A DNA stretch of 64,000 nt from Stichopus chloronotus. Taxonomy: Eukaryota > Echinodermata > Holothuroidea > Aspidochirotida > Stichopodidae. The position numbers and the translations under genes are program-made. The stretch spans positions 19,547,814-19,611,813 of the forward strand of contig CM037846.1 of the NCBI GenBank assembly GCA_021234535.1, read 5' to 3'. This document shows positions 11,654 through 23,800 of this stretch, piece by piece; positions within the stretch are counted from its first letter, which is position 1, and the number at the start of each line of letters is the position of its first letter. Below the pieces are notes generated by a model. It did not search any database. It was not told where the DNA came from and saw only the letters and a list, made by a program, of their open reading frames with translations.

Positions 11654-13317
11654 CCTTGCATACGCGATGTACTGTATGTGTACGTGTGTCGGCTACTTAC
11701 ATGGGCAGTATGTACTTGGGACGAATCTATCATTCCATGCAACGTTAACGAAACAGACAGGTGTGCAACTGACTGCAGTATAGGGAGATGGTATACGGAG
11801 ATGGGCTCAAAACTGTGGGTGAAAACGTTATTTAGCTACTTCTTTCCCCGCTTATAAAACTGAGGTTTCTTTTTGGCGGGAATTACGGGGAAAAGGTTAC
11901 TCCGTGTTTCATCAACATGAATGTTTTGCAATTTGTAGTAACGAAATGGAAACATGCGTGCAATTCACTCCTCTTTTTGTTATTCTGACGTATCTAATAT
12001 GGTGGGAAGTAGCCATATTGGCCTTTCAACTGTTTTTCTAGGTATAGGTGTACGGTACTTCGGATACTCCTCGGTCTCGCACTTTGCTTTTGTTTTTATG
12101 TCTGACAAACATTGCTACTTATTTTGATGTTCCATTGTCACCAAGTTTTTTTCTTTTCACTAAAAGGCTAATTTGTGTTCATGTGCCCTGCAAGGTGCAC
12201 AGCTTTTGCGTACACAACTTGAAGAGGTTGTCTTGGAATTTTCCGTAACCCCCAATCATGGACTATTCCAATTACGGACAGTTCAGTTACATACTCTCTG
12301 ATCGACTAACTTGAGAAGCGCGGGGGGTTCAATTGGTTTCTTCACACGGCTTTACTTTTACGACGTATTATCCATTTTTCCGGGTACACCTGGTATGTTT
12401 GGTATAATTGTTAGCTGTTAATTTTGTTATTGTAAGTTTCGGTGTCAATGCCATGCCCACGTATACCAGTAAATCGTCCCAGTTTATTCACAAGGTTTTC
12501 ACACTTTGACCCTTGTTGACCTCAAATGACCCTTGACCGCCATTAAAAACATAGCGTTCTTGTACTCTATAAGATACACCTACAAACTTCATGTGACATA
12601 TGTCCAAGCTTCCCTTCTTGAGAAATTGTGTTTACAAGGTTTTCACGACCTGACCCCTGTTGACCTCAAATGACCTTTGACCTCCACCAGAATCAATACG
12701 GATGTTGTACTCAGTATGGTACACCAACACACTAAATATGACATTTGTCCGAGCTTCTCTTCTTGAAATATTGTGTTTAAAAGGTTTTCACAATTTGACC
12801 CCTCTTGACCCCAAATGACCTTTGACCTCCACCAAAAACAATAGGGTCCTTCTACTCAATGTGGTACACCTACGTACTAAGTATGAGATTTGTCCAAGCT
12901 TTGCTTCTTGAGATATCGTGTTTACAAGGTTTTGACAATTTGACCCCTGTTGACCCTAAATGACCTTTGACCTCCACCAAAAACAATAAGGTTCGTCTAC
13001 TGAATGTGGTACACCTACATACTGAATATGAGATATGTCCAAGCTTCCCTTCTTGAGATATCGTGTTTACAAGGTTTTCACAATTTGACCCCTGTTGACC
13101 CAAAATGACCTTCGACCTCCACCAAAAATGACAGGGTTCTGCTGCTTAATACGGTACACCTACATACCAAATATGAGATCTGTCCAAGCTTCCGTTCTTG
13201 AGATATTGTGTTTGCAAGGTAGGGCATCACGGACATACATACACACGCACACACACGCATACAAACACACACACATATGCATGATTACAAAGGTTACGAT
13301 TATCATCGAAACCAAAA
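11654..13317 (+). mobile_element. Family E repeat element, copy 1 (5 units)
   Basis: This element has an ~830-bp non-coding head (11654-12480), five tandem ~145-bp units (12490-13215), a (CA)n run (13220-13275) and a type A tail ending ATTATCATCGAAACCAAAAA. A second copy at 26418-28218 aligns over its whole length, with few mismatches, in the same orientation. It ends at the same tail and has six units. Open frames in the head differ between the two copies, so the head is not protein-coding. The unit carries the DR4-DR4-DR1 half-site pattern. Confidence 0.85.
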
Positions 13318-13919
13318 ACTGGATGTTCTAGGCATGAGGTAATGAGAAATTTTTGGCAGCTGTCCCTGGTGAGACGCCCCCTGGACCCCAAAATCTTGAA
13401 CACATCAAAGGTGCCATTACCATAAGGGTAACGTGACATATCCTCAATTAACAACTATGCAATCTATAGGAGAAGAACCATTTGACATACTTGCAAAAGG
13501 TGGGAACTTTAGACCAATTCAAGGCCCACATGTGACCTTTGATGCTCAAATTTTCTACACATACTGATGATTCATAACCCAAGGATCATTACGTTTCAAA
13601 ACACTGCATCACAGATTGGTTGAGAAAGAGAAATTGATAGCAGTTTTCAACAAACAAATAAACAATCTCAACACCATTTACATGCTATGAACAAAAATGT
13701 TTAGTTAACCTACAAAAATATAATTCTAACTTCAGCAGTACTCCTGCAGTAAAGAAAACTCATTGACTACATTGATGGCCCATATAAGCATCCCTGGCAT
13801 GAAAATTTGGCAAAATCAGTCAAGCAACAAAACTGACCAACATATAGCAATTTTGGCAGTATAAGGTAGCCCAATATTACCATGTTACTGTTTAGGGCTT
13901 ATTATAAGCTTCCACATTT
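13318..13919. other. Non-coding, nothing recognised
   Basis: Unique-looking A+T-rich sequence between two repeat copies. I see no exon or repeat. Confidence 0.4.
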
Positions 13920-14252
13920 GGCTCTGGTTTGACCCCCCTCAAAACAAATCAACTTATCTTCCCATCATGCATCCATATACCATTATAAACTTTGTCCAAG
14001 ATTTTTAACTTGAGATCAGATATCTTGTTAAAAAGGTTCTCAAAGTCTAGTCTCTAGTGCCGCTAGAGGACATTTGACCTCCACCATAAACAATACAGCA
14101 CACTTTATCCATATGGCGCACATAAATACCAAGTTTGACTTTCATCCAACTTTCCCCTATTGAGTTCGAGCGTACCTGAAGCAAGTGTCAAAGAGGTTAG
14201 ATACACACACATGCCAATCTGACTGCATAGGTTCCTTTGCTGATGCAAAGAA
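13920..14252 (+). repeat. Diverged two-unit copy with hairpin tail
   Basis: Two degraded units are visible: GACATTTGACCTCCACC at 14067 and a second CTTGAGAT / TTGTTAAAAAGGTT block. They are followed by a short CA run at about 14203 and a tail CTGCATAGGTTCCTTTGC-TGAT-GCAAAGAAGC that forms a hairpin (CTTTGC/GCAAAG). This tail is related to the type B tails at 19965, 24730 and 57575. Confidence 0.55.
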
Positions 14253-15105
14253 GCAAAAAGCGGGCTCCAGTAGACTATTACAATATTCTACAAGAATAGG
14301 ACTATGAGAGGACTTGACACGTTGAAGTGTGTAGCAAATGATCAAGTGACCAATTCAGTATTAACACTTTACATCAATACTGTCATCTCTAGTAATTGTT
14401 ATTCATTATACTATTTAAGACACCTGTTTCTGTAAATGTTCAGTTGAAATCTTGCTATCATTATTTCATGAGAACATGTAACCCTACTTGTTCTCTGTGT
14501 TGTAACAATAAATGAGGAAAAAATCTTAAAAGAATATTTTTCTTTAATGCAGTCAGCAGAGTTGAAGTTCTCTTTGCAACTTCTCGTCGCTGATTGCCAA
14601 TTTGGTTTACACATAAAAACATACATACAAGAGAATGATTCATTAGATGTGAAGGTTGTGTGGCACCTGCTAGCATTTCATCAGTCAGGTTGATAGGAAT
14701 GTTCCAACATAGGATTGCTCTATCTAACCAACCTTATTATTTAGGACTTTGCATCATGACCTAGCCTGCAGTGAATCATAGAGTTTCTAGGGGGTCAACA
14801 TACAAATAAAGGGGGCAAAGCCATGGGCACATGAGAACTCTTTTAACAAAAAAAAAATCTAAGGGGCCAAAATATTTTAGGGGTGTTCCACTCCCCGCCC
14901 CCTTGGACTACATTCCTGCTGTCATGGGAGTCCTGGGAAGGAAATGCCACTACAAAATATACCTATGGGGCACATGACTCCCTCTAGATACTGCCCTGAA
15001 TACAGCCCCAGAATAAAAAGGTAATATGATGCAAATACATCACAGAAAATTGTAACATACAATTTGTTCAAACTTTACTGGAGTTGCAAAATTTCCATAA
15101 CTGGA
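14253..15105. other. Non-coding, nothing recognised
   Basis: No exon or structured element seen. G-rich words (AGGGGGTC, AAGGGGGC, AAGGGGCC) occur at 14790-14890, resembling the ends of some DNA transposons, but without paired termini. Confidence 0.35.
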
Positions 15106-15108
15106 GAG

Positions 15109-16893
15109 TGAAATGACTGTGATTCCTTGTCAAACTTTATGTAAAGAAAGGGCAACCAACATACCAATTTTGAAGTTGAAATGCCCTACCCTTCTTGAGA
15201 TACCATGTCTGCAAGGTTTTCAAACTTCTGCTGACCTCATGTGACCTTTGACCAACACAGTCAAATGACAGAGACTACCTTCTCATCAAGGGCTGCCAAT
15301 GTCAACAGAACACTTCCAGTAACATTCAGTTGCAGAGATATCTTCCTTTATAGGTTTTCAGACTTCAACCTCTGGTGACCTCAAATGATCTTTGACCTCA
15401 ATGAATATCACTTACTATCATTTACTAAAAATGGACAATCTTTACATCAAGTTTGAAGCTCCAGCAACTTTCCATTATTGAGATACTATTTTTACAAGGT
15501 TTTCAAACTATGACCTCTACTAATCTCATGTAACCTTTAACTTCTCTAGGGTCAAGAGTCTCATTGGCTTAGAACAAAACAAGAGAGCCGAAAGGCACTG
15601 TGGTTTTGATGATTCAATTATGAGTATTTTGAATCTGACATATTGCATAAGATGAGGATACATTGACCTCAAATGATTTTTTAAAGCTTCAACAAAAGCG
15701 ATAGGCTTCTTGCACTCAATAAGGTGCACACACAAATCAAATATGAGATCTGCCCAAGCTTCTCTTCTTGAGATATCCTGTTCAGAAGATTTTCACAACT
15801 TAACCCCAGTTCACACAAATGACTGCTGGCTTCCACAGAAAACAGTAGGCGACTTCTGTGCAACGAGGCACAGCTACACAGGACATATCAGATCTGTCCA
15901 TGCTTCCCTTCTTGAGATATCATGTTCACAATATTTCAACAATTTGACCCCCTTTGACCTTTTGCCCTCCAACAAAAACGTGCAAGCCTTTTGCACTCAA
16001 TAGAGTATAAGTATTGTTGTGTGGAGTAATTCTAATGCATATTCATGATTTTAGTCTCTGGATACATTCCAGGGGGAAAAGTACACACGCTGACTGTATA
16101 TAATGAAAAGAAGTTAAAACGATACAGATCACATTGTTTCGCTGTTGGAGGTCTGTACAGACATAACACTCGAACTCGACAGCAACCGAAGTCACAACTC
16201 TATATACCAATTAAAAAGACCTGTTCAAGTTTCCCTTCTTCAAACATATCATTTCCAATGTTTTCACAATTTGACCCCTGCTGCTCCAAAATGATCCTCT
16301 ACATCCACTGAAAACAATTTGGTTCTTCTACTTGATATAACACATTCACATACTAAGTATCAAGTTTCCATGATACCCGTCTTGAGGTATCAAGTTCAAA
16401 CTTTTTACAGTGTTTGACCTCTGGTGACATGATGACCTTGGACCACCACCAAAAAAGACAGGGTTTATCAACTTGATGCACTGCATTCACTCACTAAGTA
16501 TCAACAGTTTACAAGATTCCTATCTTGAAATATTGTGTTAACAAGCTTTTCAGTGTTTGACCTCTGCCACAAACAATATGGTACTTTTACTTGATATCTC
16601 ACATTCACATATCAAGTATCAAAAGCTTACTGATTCCTACCTTGAGACATTGTGTCAACAAAATTTCAGTGTTTGACCTTTGTGAATTCAGATGACCTTT
16701 GAACTACACAAAAAACCATAGATGCCCCATATGAAAAAAAAAGAACTTTTTTTCATATGGGGCATCTATGTACCAAGTTTGAGAACTGTCAGAGTTTCCC
16801 TTCTTGAGATATTGTGATAACGAGATAAGTGTCACAGACATACACACACCACCATGACCACTCAGGTTTCTCTTTTCATCGAAACAAAAATTT
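15109..16893 (+). repeat. Two adjoining arrays: family C copy then family A copy
   Basis: A family C head (GTGATTCCTTGTCAAACTT at about 15120) leads into diverged units to about 15575. A family A head (GTGGTTTTGATGATTC at 15600) then starts a second array. It carries several units, an unrelated insert at about 16025-16200 and a perfect palindrome at 16717-16770. It ends in a short CA run (16840) and the type A tail GGTTTCTCTTTTCATCGAAAC. Several units retain TGACCTTTGACC. The boundary between the copies is approximate. Confidence 0.65.
16717..16770. repeat. Perfect 24-bp inverted repeat with 6-nt loop
   Basis: The left arm 16717-16740 begins CATAGATGCCCCATATG and ends in an A run. The right arm 16747-16770 is its exact complement, and the loop is AAGAAC. 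The right arm is the normal start of the ~145-bp unit (CATATGGGGCATCTATG), so the left arm is an inverted copy of the same segment. Confidence 0.9.
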
Positions 16894-17224
16894 GGATTTT
16901 CACCTTGTATATCCCCTAACTACAAAACTAACCTCACCCTAATCAGATCAAATTATACATTTTACAGGGTTTAGGATAAAATATTTGTGACAGTAAAAAT
17001 ATGCTTAGAAATGGTACTGCAACAGTAGGTTAACAAGAAAATGTCACCCTTAGATACACTGTGGCCCTAATATACATCTTCACAGAAAAGCATGTTGACC
17101 AAAGGCACAATTCATGCATGAGTGGGTGTTTATAAACATGTAACAAATACAGGTAATGCCTTTGAGTCAAACATAGTATATTTCGAATGGTAAATTACAA
17201 ATTTTCAGACCCCCAGTCCTTCAG

Positions 17225-19998
17225 GTGTTAGAGTAACCAGCAAAAATGCATTGCGCCTTTGATGATTGCATTATGACGATTTTTATTAATCCGCTACATG
17301 ACGACTGATATGTATCATGTCTCAACAAGCACAATGGCATATACAGTGATGTAACACCTACACATTACATACGACATCTGTCCAAGCTTACTTCCTTGAG
17401 ATTTCATGTTTACAAGATTTTCACAATTTGATCCCTGTTGATTCCAAATGACCTTTGACCTCCACCAAAAATGATACTTTTCTTCCACACAATGTGATGC
17501 ACCTATGTATTACATATGAGATCTGTCCAAGCTTCCTTCCTTGAGATAGCAGGTCTACAAGGTTTTCACAATTTGACCCTGTGGACCTCAAATGGCCTTT
17601 TGACCCAAAGTATTACACCTACATACCAAATATCAGATCTGTCAAAGCTTCCCGTCTTGAGATTTCATGTTGACAAGGATTTAACTATTTGACCACTGCT
17701 GGCTCCAAATGACCTTTTGATATCCACTAAAAACGATGTGATTTCTTTACTTGATGTGGTACACCTACGTACCAAATATGAGATCTGTCCAAGCTTCCCT
17801 CCTTGAGATATTCAGTTTACAAGGGTTTCACAATTTGACCCCTGTTGACCTCAAATGGCATTTGACCACCATCAAAACAATAGGGTTCTTTTACCTAATG
17901 TATAACACTTACATAAGAAATATCAGATCTTTCAAAGCTTCCCTTCTTGAGATATTACGTTTACAATGTTTTCACGATTTGACACATGTTGACCCCAAAT
18001 GACCTTTGATCTCCATCACAAACAATGCAACTCTTCTTAATATGGTTCATCTACGTACCAAATATGATATCAGTGCAAGCTTCTCTTCATGAGATATCGT
18101 TTACAAGGTTTTTACTATTTCACTCCTGTTGACCCCAAATGACCTTTGCCCTCCACCAAAAAGAATAGGTTCTCCCACTTAATGTGACACCTACATGCCA
18201 AATATGAGATCTGTCCATGCTTCTCTTCTTGAAATATCAAGTATACAAGGTTTTACCATTTGGACTACGTTGACCCTAAATCACCTTTGACCTCCACCAA
18301 AAACCATAGGGTTCTTCTACTCAATATCATACCTGCCAACTTTTGGCAAACAAAAATAGTAATGTGGCTGCTAGTACTGAATGCTGTCCTGGGGGAGGGG
18401 TCTAAGGGGAAGAGTGCCCCCTCCCGTTTGAAAATTTTTTGCTTTTATGGGATAGTCTAGATGCAAAATGGTGCAAAATTTGAATGCTATTGTGCTTCTT
18501 TCATTTTATGTGCTTCTGAACATCATTCAGTCCACCATGGCCAATGTTGATAACTGCTGAACAAAGTCTGCAGTATTCTCCAAGTTTGGATGGAGAGAGC
18601 ACAGGAAATTTTTCAGCGTATTCTTTTCTGTACTTCTGAGATCCACGTTGCTCAGATGAATGGCTCATTTTCAATGTTTACTTAAAGACACAAATACAAG
18701 TTTCACACAATCCAGACTGTTAAAACCCGTACCGCGTTAAGTTGCATAGCTTAGGCTAGCGTATTCATTTGTGTTAGTGTAGTATCACACTGTTGCCTAA
18801 CATTACGCCTTCGTGTAAAACACTACTCACATACTGGAACAAATTATTCTGGAAGATGTATTCACGCAGTTAAATATGGCTGGCAATAATCCAATATAAT
18901 TCCACTAGTTAACAGTTTCATTTATTCCAAATTATGGAATTATGAAAGTTAAGGCGTGGAATAGGCTACCCGAAGAGGAAGACGAATTAACTGTGAGCTT
19001 TGCAGTTTTCAAAAGAGCAAACGAACATGCATGCATCCAGTGCGTTAGCTATAGCATGCAGTGCATACGTACCTACCACGGCTGTACGCAACTCATCCTA
19101 TGCAGTGTCTATCATCCATACGTACGGCACTCATGCGACTGGATGAGCGTGGCATTGCATAATGTTGGCAACGAGACAGCCCGCTGCTGCTGTACGTACA
19201 TGTATAGTATTCGCATACAGTAAGTATGGGCAGCTCCTGATATGAGCAGTTGCGTGCGTATCGTGGCAGTTCACAAAAAAATCGTAATTTGGGGGCTACA
19301 ATTCGTAATTCATAATCGGACTGAAAAATTGGGAAGAATTACACCAAAATCGTAATAGTTGGCAGGTATGCAATATGGAGCATCTATATACCAAATATAC
19401 GAGCTGTCCAAGCTTCTCTTCTAGAGATATTGTGTTTACAAAGTTTTCACATTTGACCCCTGTTGACCCCAAATGACCTTTGACCTTTACCACAAACGAT
19501 GCAGTTCTTCTACTCAATGTAGTATACCTACATGCTGACTATGACATCTGCCAAAGCTTCCCTCCTTGATATATCATGTTTACAAAGTTTCAATTTGGCC
19601 CATGCTGACCCCAAATTACCTTTGACCTCCACCACATAGAGTTCTTATACTCTAAACTATGACCTCTACTGACCTTTGATCTGATTAAAACATGACAGAA
19701 AAAATCTACTCATCAAGAGTAACCAAGGACAAGAGTTTGAAGTTAAAGGCAACTTTCAGCAGCTGAGATAGTGTAATAGGTTTCCAGAGTTTCTCCTCTG
19801 GTGACCTCAAATGATCTTTGACCTACCTGGCAAAAGAAGGATCATCTACTTTCTATGGACTACCTACACACAAACTTTAAAATTCAAGCAGCATTTGCTT
19901 CTTGAGATATTGTTGTTACATATCACACACACGCACATGCACACATACATGCGATCACCATCCCATGGATTCCTTGCCTGCCTTTGGCAAGGAATAAA
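17225..19998 (+). repeat. Long unit array with family A-like head, split by a DNA transposon
   Basis: The head at about 17240 (AAATGCATTGCGCCTTTGATGATTGC) resembles family A. About seven units follow to 18327, then the 1043-bp TIR element 18328-19370, then the array resumes with CAATATGG and about four more diverged units. It ends with a CA run (19922-19950) and a type B hairpin, ATTCCTTGCC-TGCCTT-TGGCAAGGAAT, a perfect 10-bp stem. Head and tail are of different types, so this may be two merged copies. Confidence 0.65.
18328..19370. mobile_element. DNA transposon, 14-bp TIRs, 6-bp target duplication, unclassified
   Basis: The element starts CATACCTGCCAACT and ends with the exact inverse AGTTGGCAGGTATG. 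It is flanked by CAATAT at 18322-18327 and 19371-19376. Removing it restores a normal unit of the surrounding array (ACTCAATATGG). No transposase is recognisable, so it is non-autonomous. A short plus-strand stretch at 18945-19010 reads KVKAWNRLPEEEDE, which resembles the extreme C-terminus of LINE ORF2 proteins and may be captured sequence. TIR sequence and duplication length do not let me name a superfamily. Confidence 0.85.
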
Positions 19999-19999
19999 C

Positions 20000-20505
20000 A
20001 CAATAGCATTCTTGCAGTCATTGTACTACATCTACATACTTAATATGAGAACTGCCAAAGCTTCCCTTCTTGAGATATTACGTTAACATGGTTGTTACTA
20101 TCTTACAACTACTTACCCTAAATAACCCTTGACCTCCACCAAAAACATAAGGGTTTTGAAATCAATATGACCACATATGAGATCTGTCCAAGCTTCTTTC
20201 TTGACATACCTCTTTTACAAGCTTGTACTATTTGACCATCAAGAACGATAACGTACAGTCACATACGGATATCAAAACTGCCCACGCTTCCGAGATTTTT
20301 ACCACATATCCTGTGTTGACCTTTAATGACCTTTGACATTCCCCCAAAATAATTTGTGCTCAATGTAGTACACCTACATACAATATCTATCGGAGCTTTA
20401 TTTCTTGAAAATATTATGTTTGCAATTTTTTCACTATTTTATCTGTGTTACCCTCAAACGAACCATGACTTCCACCTTAAAAGAAGAGATGATGATCATC
20501 AAAAC
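20000..20505 (+). repeat. Diverged unit array with type A-like end
   Basis: About three degraded units are visible (CTTCCCTTCTTGAGATATTACG at 20060, TGACCTTTGACATTCC at 20328, and TTTCTTGAAAATATTATGTT at 20400). They end near ATGATCATCAAAACCAAAAC (20487-20507), a decayed type A tail without the CA run. Confidence 0.5.
20397..20402 (-). terminator. Candidate SNF8 polyadenylation signal
   Basis: AATAAA on the minus strand lies about 390 bases past the SNF8 stop codon. It sits in a decayed repeat unit and nothing else supports its use; other signals further downstream are possible. Confidence 0.25.
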
Positions 20506-20792
20506 CAAAACACCACCTTCAGAAATTCCGCAATATCCGATGCAGAGCTGCTGAAATATCAACCAGCCACCTGTCACAAAGTACCTCACAGTTCTTACAC
20601 TTATTCAGTCAATTCCCGCAAAGGTCTTTGCTCACGTTAACTGTTTAAAATCACAGCAACATATGTGTGGCTGTTACTTCAATTGGAGTTCAAAGCCAAA
20701 GAGGTGACTGGTAGGTACATGATTGAAGATGCTCCTGTCGCATTCCCAGTTCTGTGTCTACAAACAATGAGATGAAAGGTAACCAGAGGATT

Positions 20793-20885
20793 TCAGGTGT
20801 CTGGAAACAGACCTGGAAACCAGAACAGCCTTCCATTTCTATCCTGGTCATCAACCCAAACAAGTCCTTCTTGGATTAATCGATC
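20793..20885 (-). CDS. SNF8: SNF8 coding exon 6 with stop
   Basis: 93 nt including TGA at 20795-20793. Acceptor TTTCCTCATCAG before GATCGA at 20885. It encodes DRLIQEGLVWVDDQDRNGR then LFWFPGLFPDT. The family pattern is LLKEGLAWLD.Q......YW.P.LF, the end of the second winged helix. The product ends about a dozen residues earlier than the human protein. Confidence 0.94.
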   Translation of the reverse strand, partial: DRLIQEGLVWVDDQDRNGRLFWFPGLFPDT

Positions 20886-23800
20886 CTGATGAGGAAAGAA
20901 AAGGACCATCTTGGTATTTTCTTCTTATTCTCTTCATATATCTTTAAATTTCTGTTTCTTACTTTCTTCTGTTTCTTTCATTAATGAAGAAAATTGAATG
21001 AAAATTGACAATCTTGTGGAAATCATACCCCACAAAAAATTTAACATTCAATGCAACATTAAAGAAGACTGCTCACATCATCCAGTTCCACCAAAAAAGT
21101 TTGGCTGCCATATTCACTAGTAGCAAAGTGATGGTCAAAATTGACCAAATCTTACAAACTTCATTGAGTTTCCAGCATACTGTATTGCAAAGCTGACAGC
21201 CTTATAAAGACCACTTAACCCTGTAACTTCATTAAAAGCAAAAGATTGTCTACAACAATATACAATCTACATCTCAAGTTACAGCAACTTGAACTTCTTG
21301 ATATAACATTTAATACAAGGTTTTCAAAAAAAATGATTTCTACTATCCTCGAGAGGCCATTGATCTCCATACAAAAATTACAGAGATTGTCTTGTCATCA
21401 AGAGCTACCAATGATTAGTCTGAAGTTACAGTAACATTTCCTTTTTGACATATCTTCCTTAAAGGTTTCTGGACTTAAACCTGTGGTGAACCTCAAATGA
21501 CATTTGAAATAGTGGAAAACCAATAGGGCCACCTGCTGATAATAGACACCCTTCACACTATAGTTTCATCGTCATTTCCTTTTTGACATACCACATTGAC
21601 AATTCTTTTTAAATTATGACCTTATGTGACCTTTGACCTTCATATAAACAACAAAGATTATTATTTATCAAGAGCTACCAATGTTTTCATGATTGTTTCA
21701 GACTTCAACCTCTGGTAACCTCAAATGACCATGGTTACAAAATCAACAAGGATCACGTACTCTATACGGTGCATCCACATGGCAAGTGTCCACAGATAAT
21801 CTTCTTGAGATGCTGTGTTAAGGAGCATTTTTAATGTTTTCACCATTTGACTTCTTGCAACCCCAAATGATCTTTAACCTACATCAACATCAATTTGTAA
21901 GACCTACAAGTCAACTACGAGATTTACCCAAGTTTCACTTCTTGAAATATTGTGTTTCATACAATGCATTCACAATTTGACCTCTGATAAATCCCAAATG
22001 ACCTTTGCACTTGACAAAAACCAATGGGGATCATCTACTCAATAACTGGCATTTAAACACCAAGTCAGACATCCCTCATGATTTCTCTAATTGAGATACT
22101 GTGCATACAAGAAAAGTGTGTTATAAACACAGCACATATCCACACACATGCTATCATGGTTACAAACATTACAATTACCACCTTAGCAAAAAATAGAACC
22201 CACATTAACAAAAAGAAAGCACTTTCATTTTCACTCCATACCTCCTCTTTGGATTTGCTAACTGATGAAAAACTCACCATTACTAACAGACTTCGCTCCT
22301 TCTGCCAGCCTAGTTTATTTTCCAAGAGTTTAACTGAAACATGTCCTGTTCCCTGATGAGACAGAAAAGAACCAGAAGTTGAATGACTTTGAGATTCCTT
22401 GACAATATTCATGGAAAACAAAGACAACATACACCAATTTTGAAGTTCAAACCCAAATTACTCTTCAAGAGACAACATGTCTACAAGGTTACAAATTATG
22501 ATCTCTACTGATCACACATGACCTTTGACCTCCACAAAAAATAACAGAGCTCATATGCTTGTCAAAAGCTACCAATTTTAGGTGTCAAGATTCAGTAACA
22601 TTCAGTGACTCAGTTGCGTTCCTTAGTATTTTTTCATACCTTAAGCTCTGGTAACCTCAAAGTACCTTGGATAGGGATCATCTACTTACAATGGACTAAC
22701 TACTAGCATTAAATTATTCTGAAGTTTAAGCATCATCTTGAGATACCTCAAGAAGTAGGTTTTCATGCTCTTTTAATATGGTGACCTCAAATGACCTTTG
22801 AACTCCATGATAAACATTGGGGATCATTTACTAACAATGGACAATGTACACATCAAGTTTGAAGTTCCAGCAAATTTACCTTATTGAGATACCATGTTTT
22901 ACACGGTTTTTGAACTATGACCTCTAATGACCACACATGACCTTTGACCTTCATAACAAATGATGGAGATCATCTTCTCATCAGGAGAAACCTGTGTAAA
23001 CAGTTTGAAATTCCAGCAACATTCAGGTGCTGAGGCATCTTCCTTAATAGGTTTCATATTTTAAGCTCTGTTGACCTCAAACAAACTTTGAATGCCATGA
23101 AAAACCATAGGGACCATCTACTCATTATAGACTACCTACACATTATCTTTGAAAGTCAGGTACTTTTCCTTAATTGAGATATGATGTTTACAAGCCAAGG
23201 TGTCACATATGCTGACGAACACACGTCATATGACAGCACAAATTCCTTTCCTGCCTCGGGCAAGTAATCAGAAAGCAGTACACTATGGAATGTGAAAATG
23301 CCAAACATCATGTGACTATGCAAAAACTGTTGCAATGACATGGTGAATGCCTTGTTGACGATATGAAAATGAGTTGTGATGTGTAAAAGTACTTGAGATG
23401 CATTGAATTTATGGTGTGATGTCATTATTATGCAAAAACAAAGACTATGTTACAATTAAGTAATTGAAAGATACTAAGAACAGTGGAGCTATATCATGCA
23501 TTGGTCACGACTTTCTGAGCACAATCTGACATAGCCATTCATACGATATGTAAGGACATCCCATCACCTTTGTAACTTTTTGGTGTGTAAGGTTTTGCTT
23601 ACATTTCAGAACTCTTTCCCTCACTCCAACAGCGGTTACGGAAAGGGATATTTTGTTCAAGTCACAAAAACACAAAAAAAACCCCAGAAAACCAAAAGGC
23701 TTTGTGATTCCTTGCTACATAGTTATATTGAAACAAACATGAATTATCCGCATCACAAGTATAAGATCAACTGCAGTTATTGTTCTTGATGCACTACAAG

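Noticed and set aside
11588..11857. Open frames in the family E heads (also 26252-26593 and 26559-26813)
   Set aside because: The two copies open in different frames over the same homologous sequence, so no protein is conserved.
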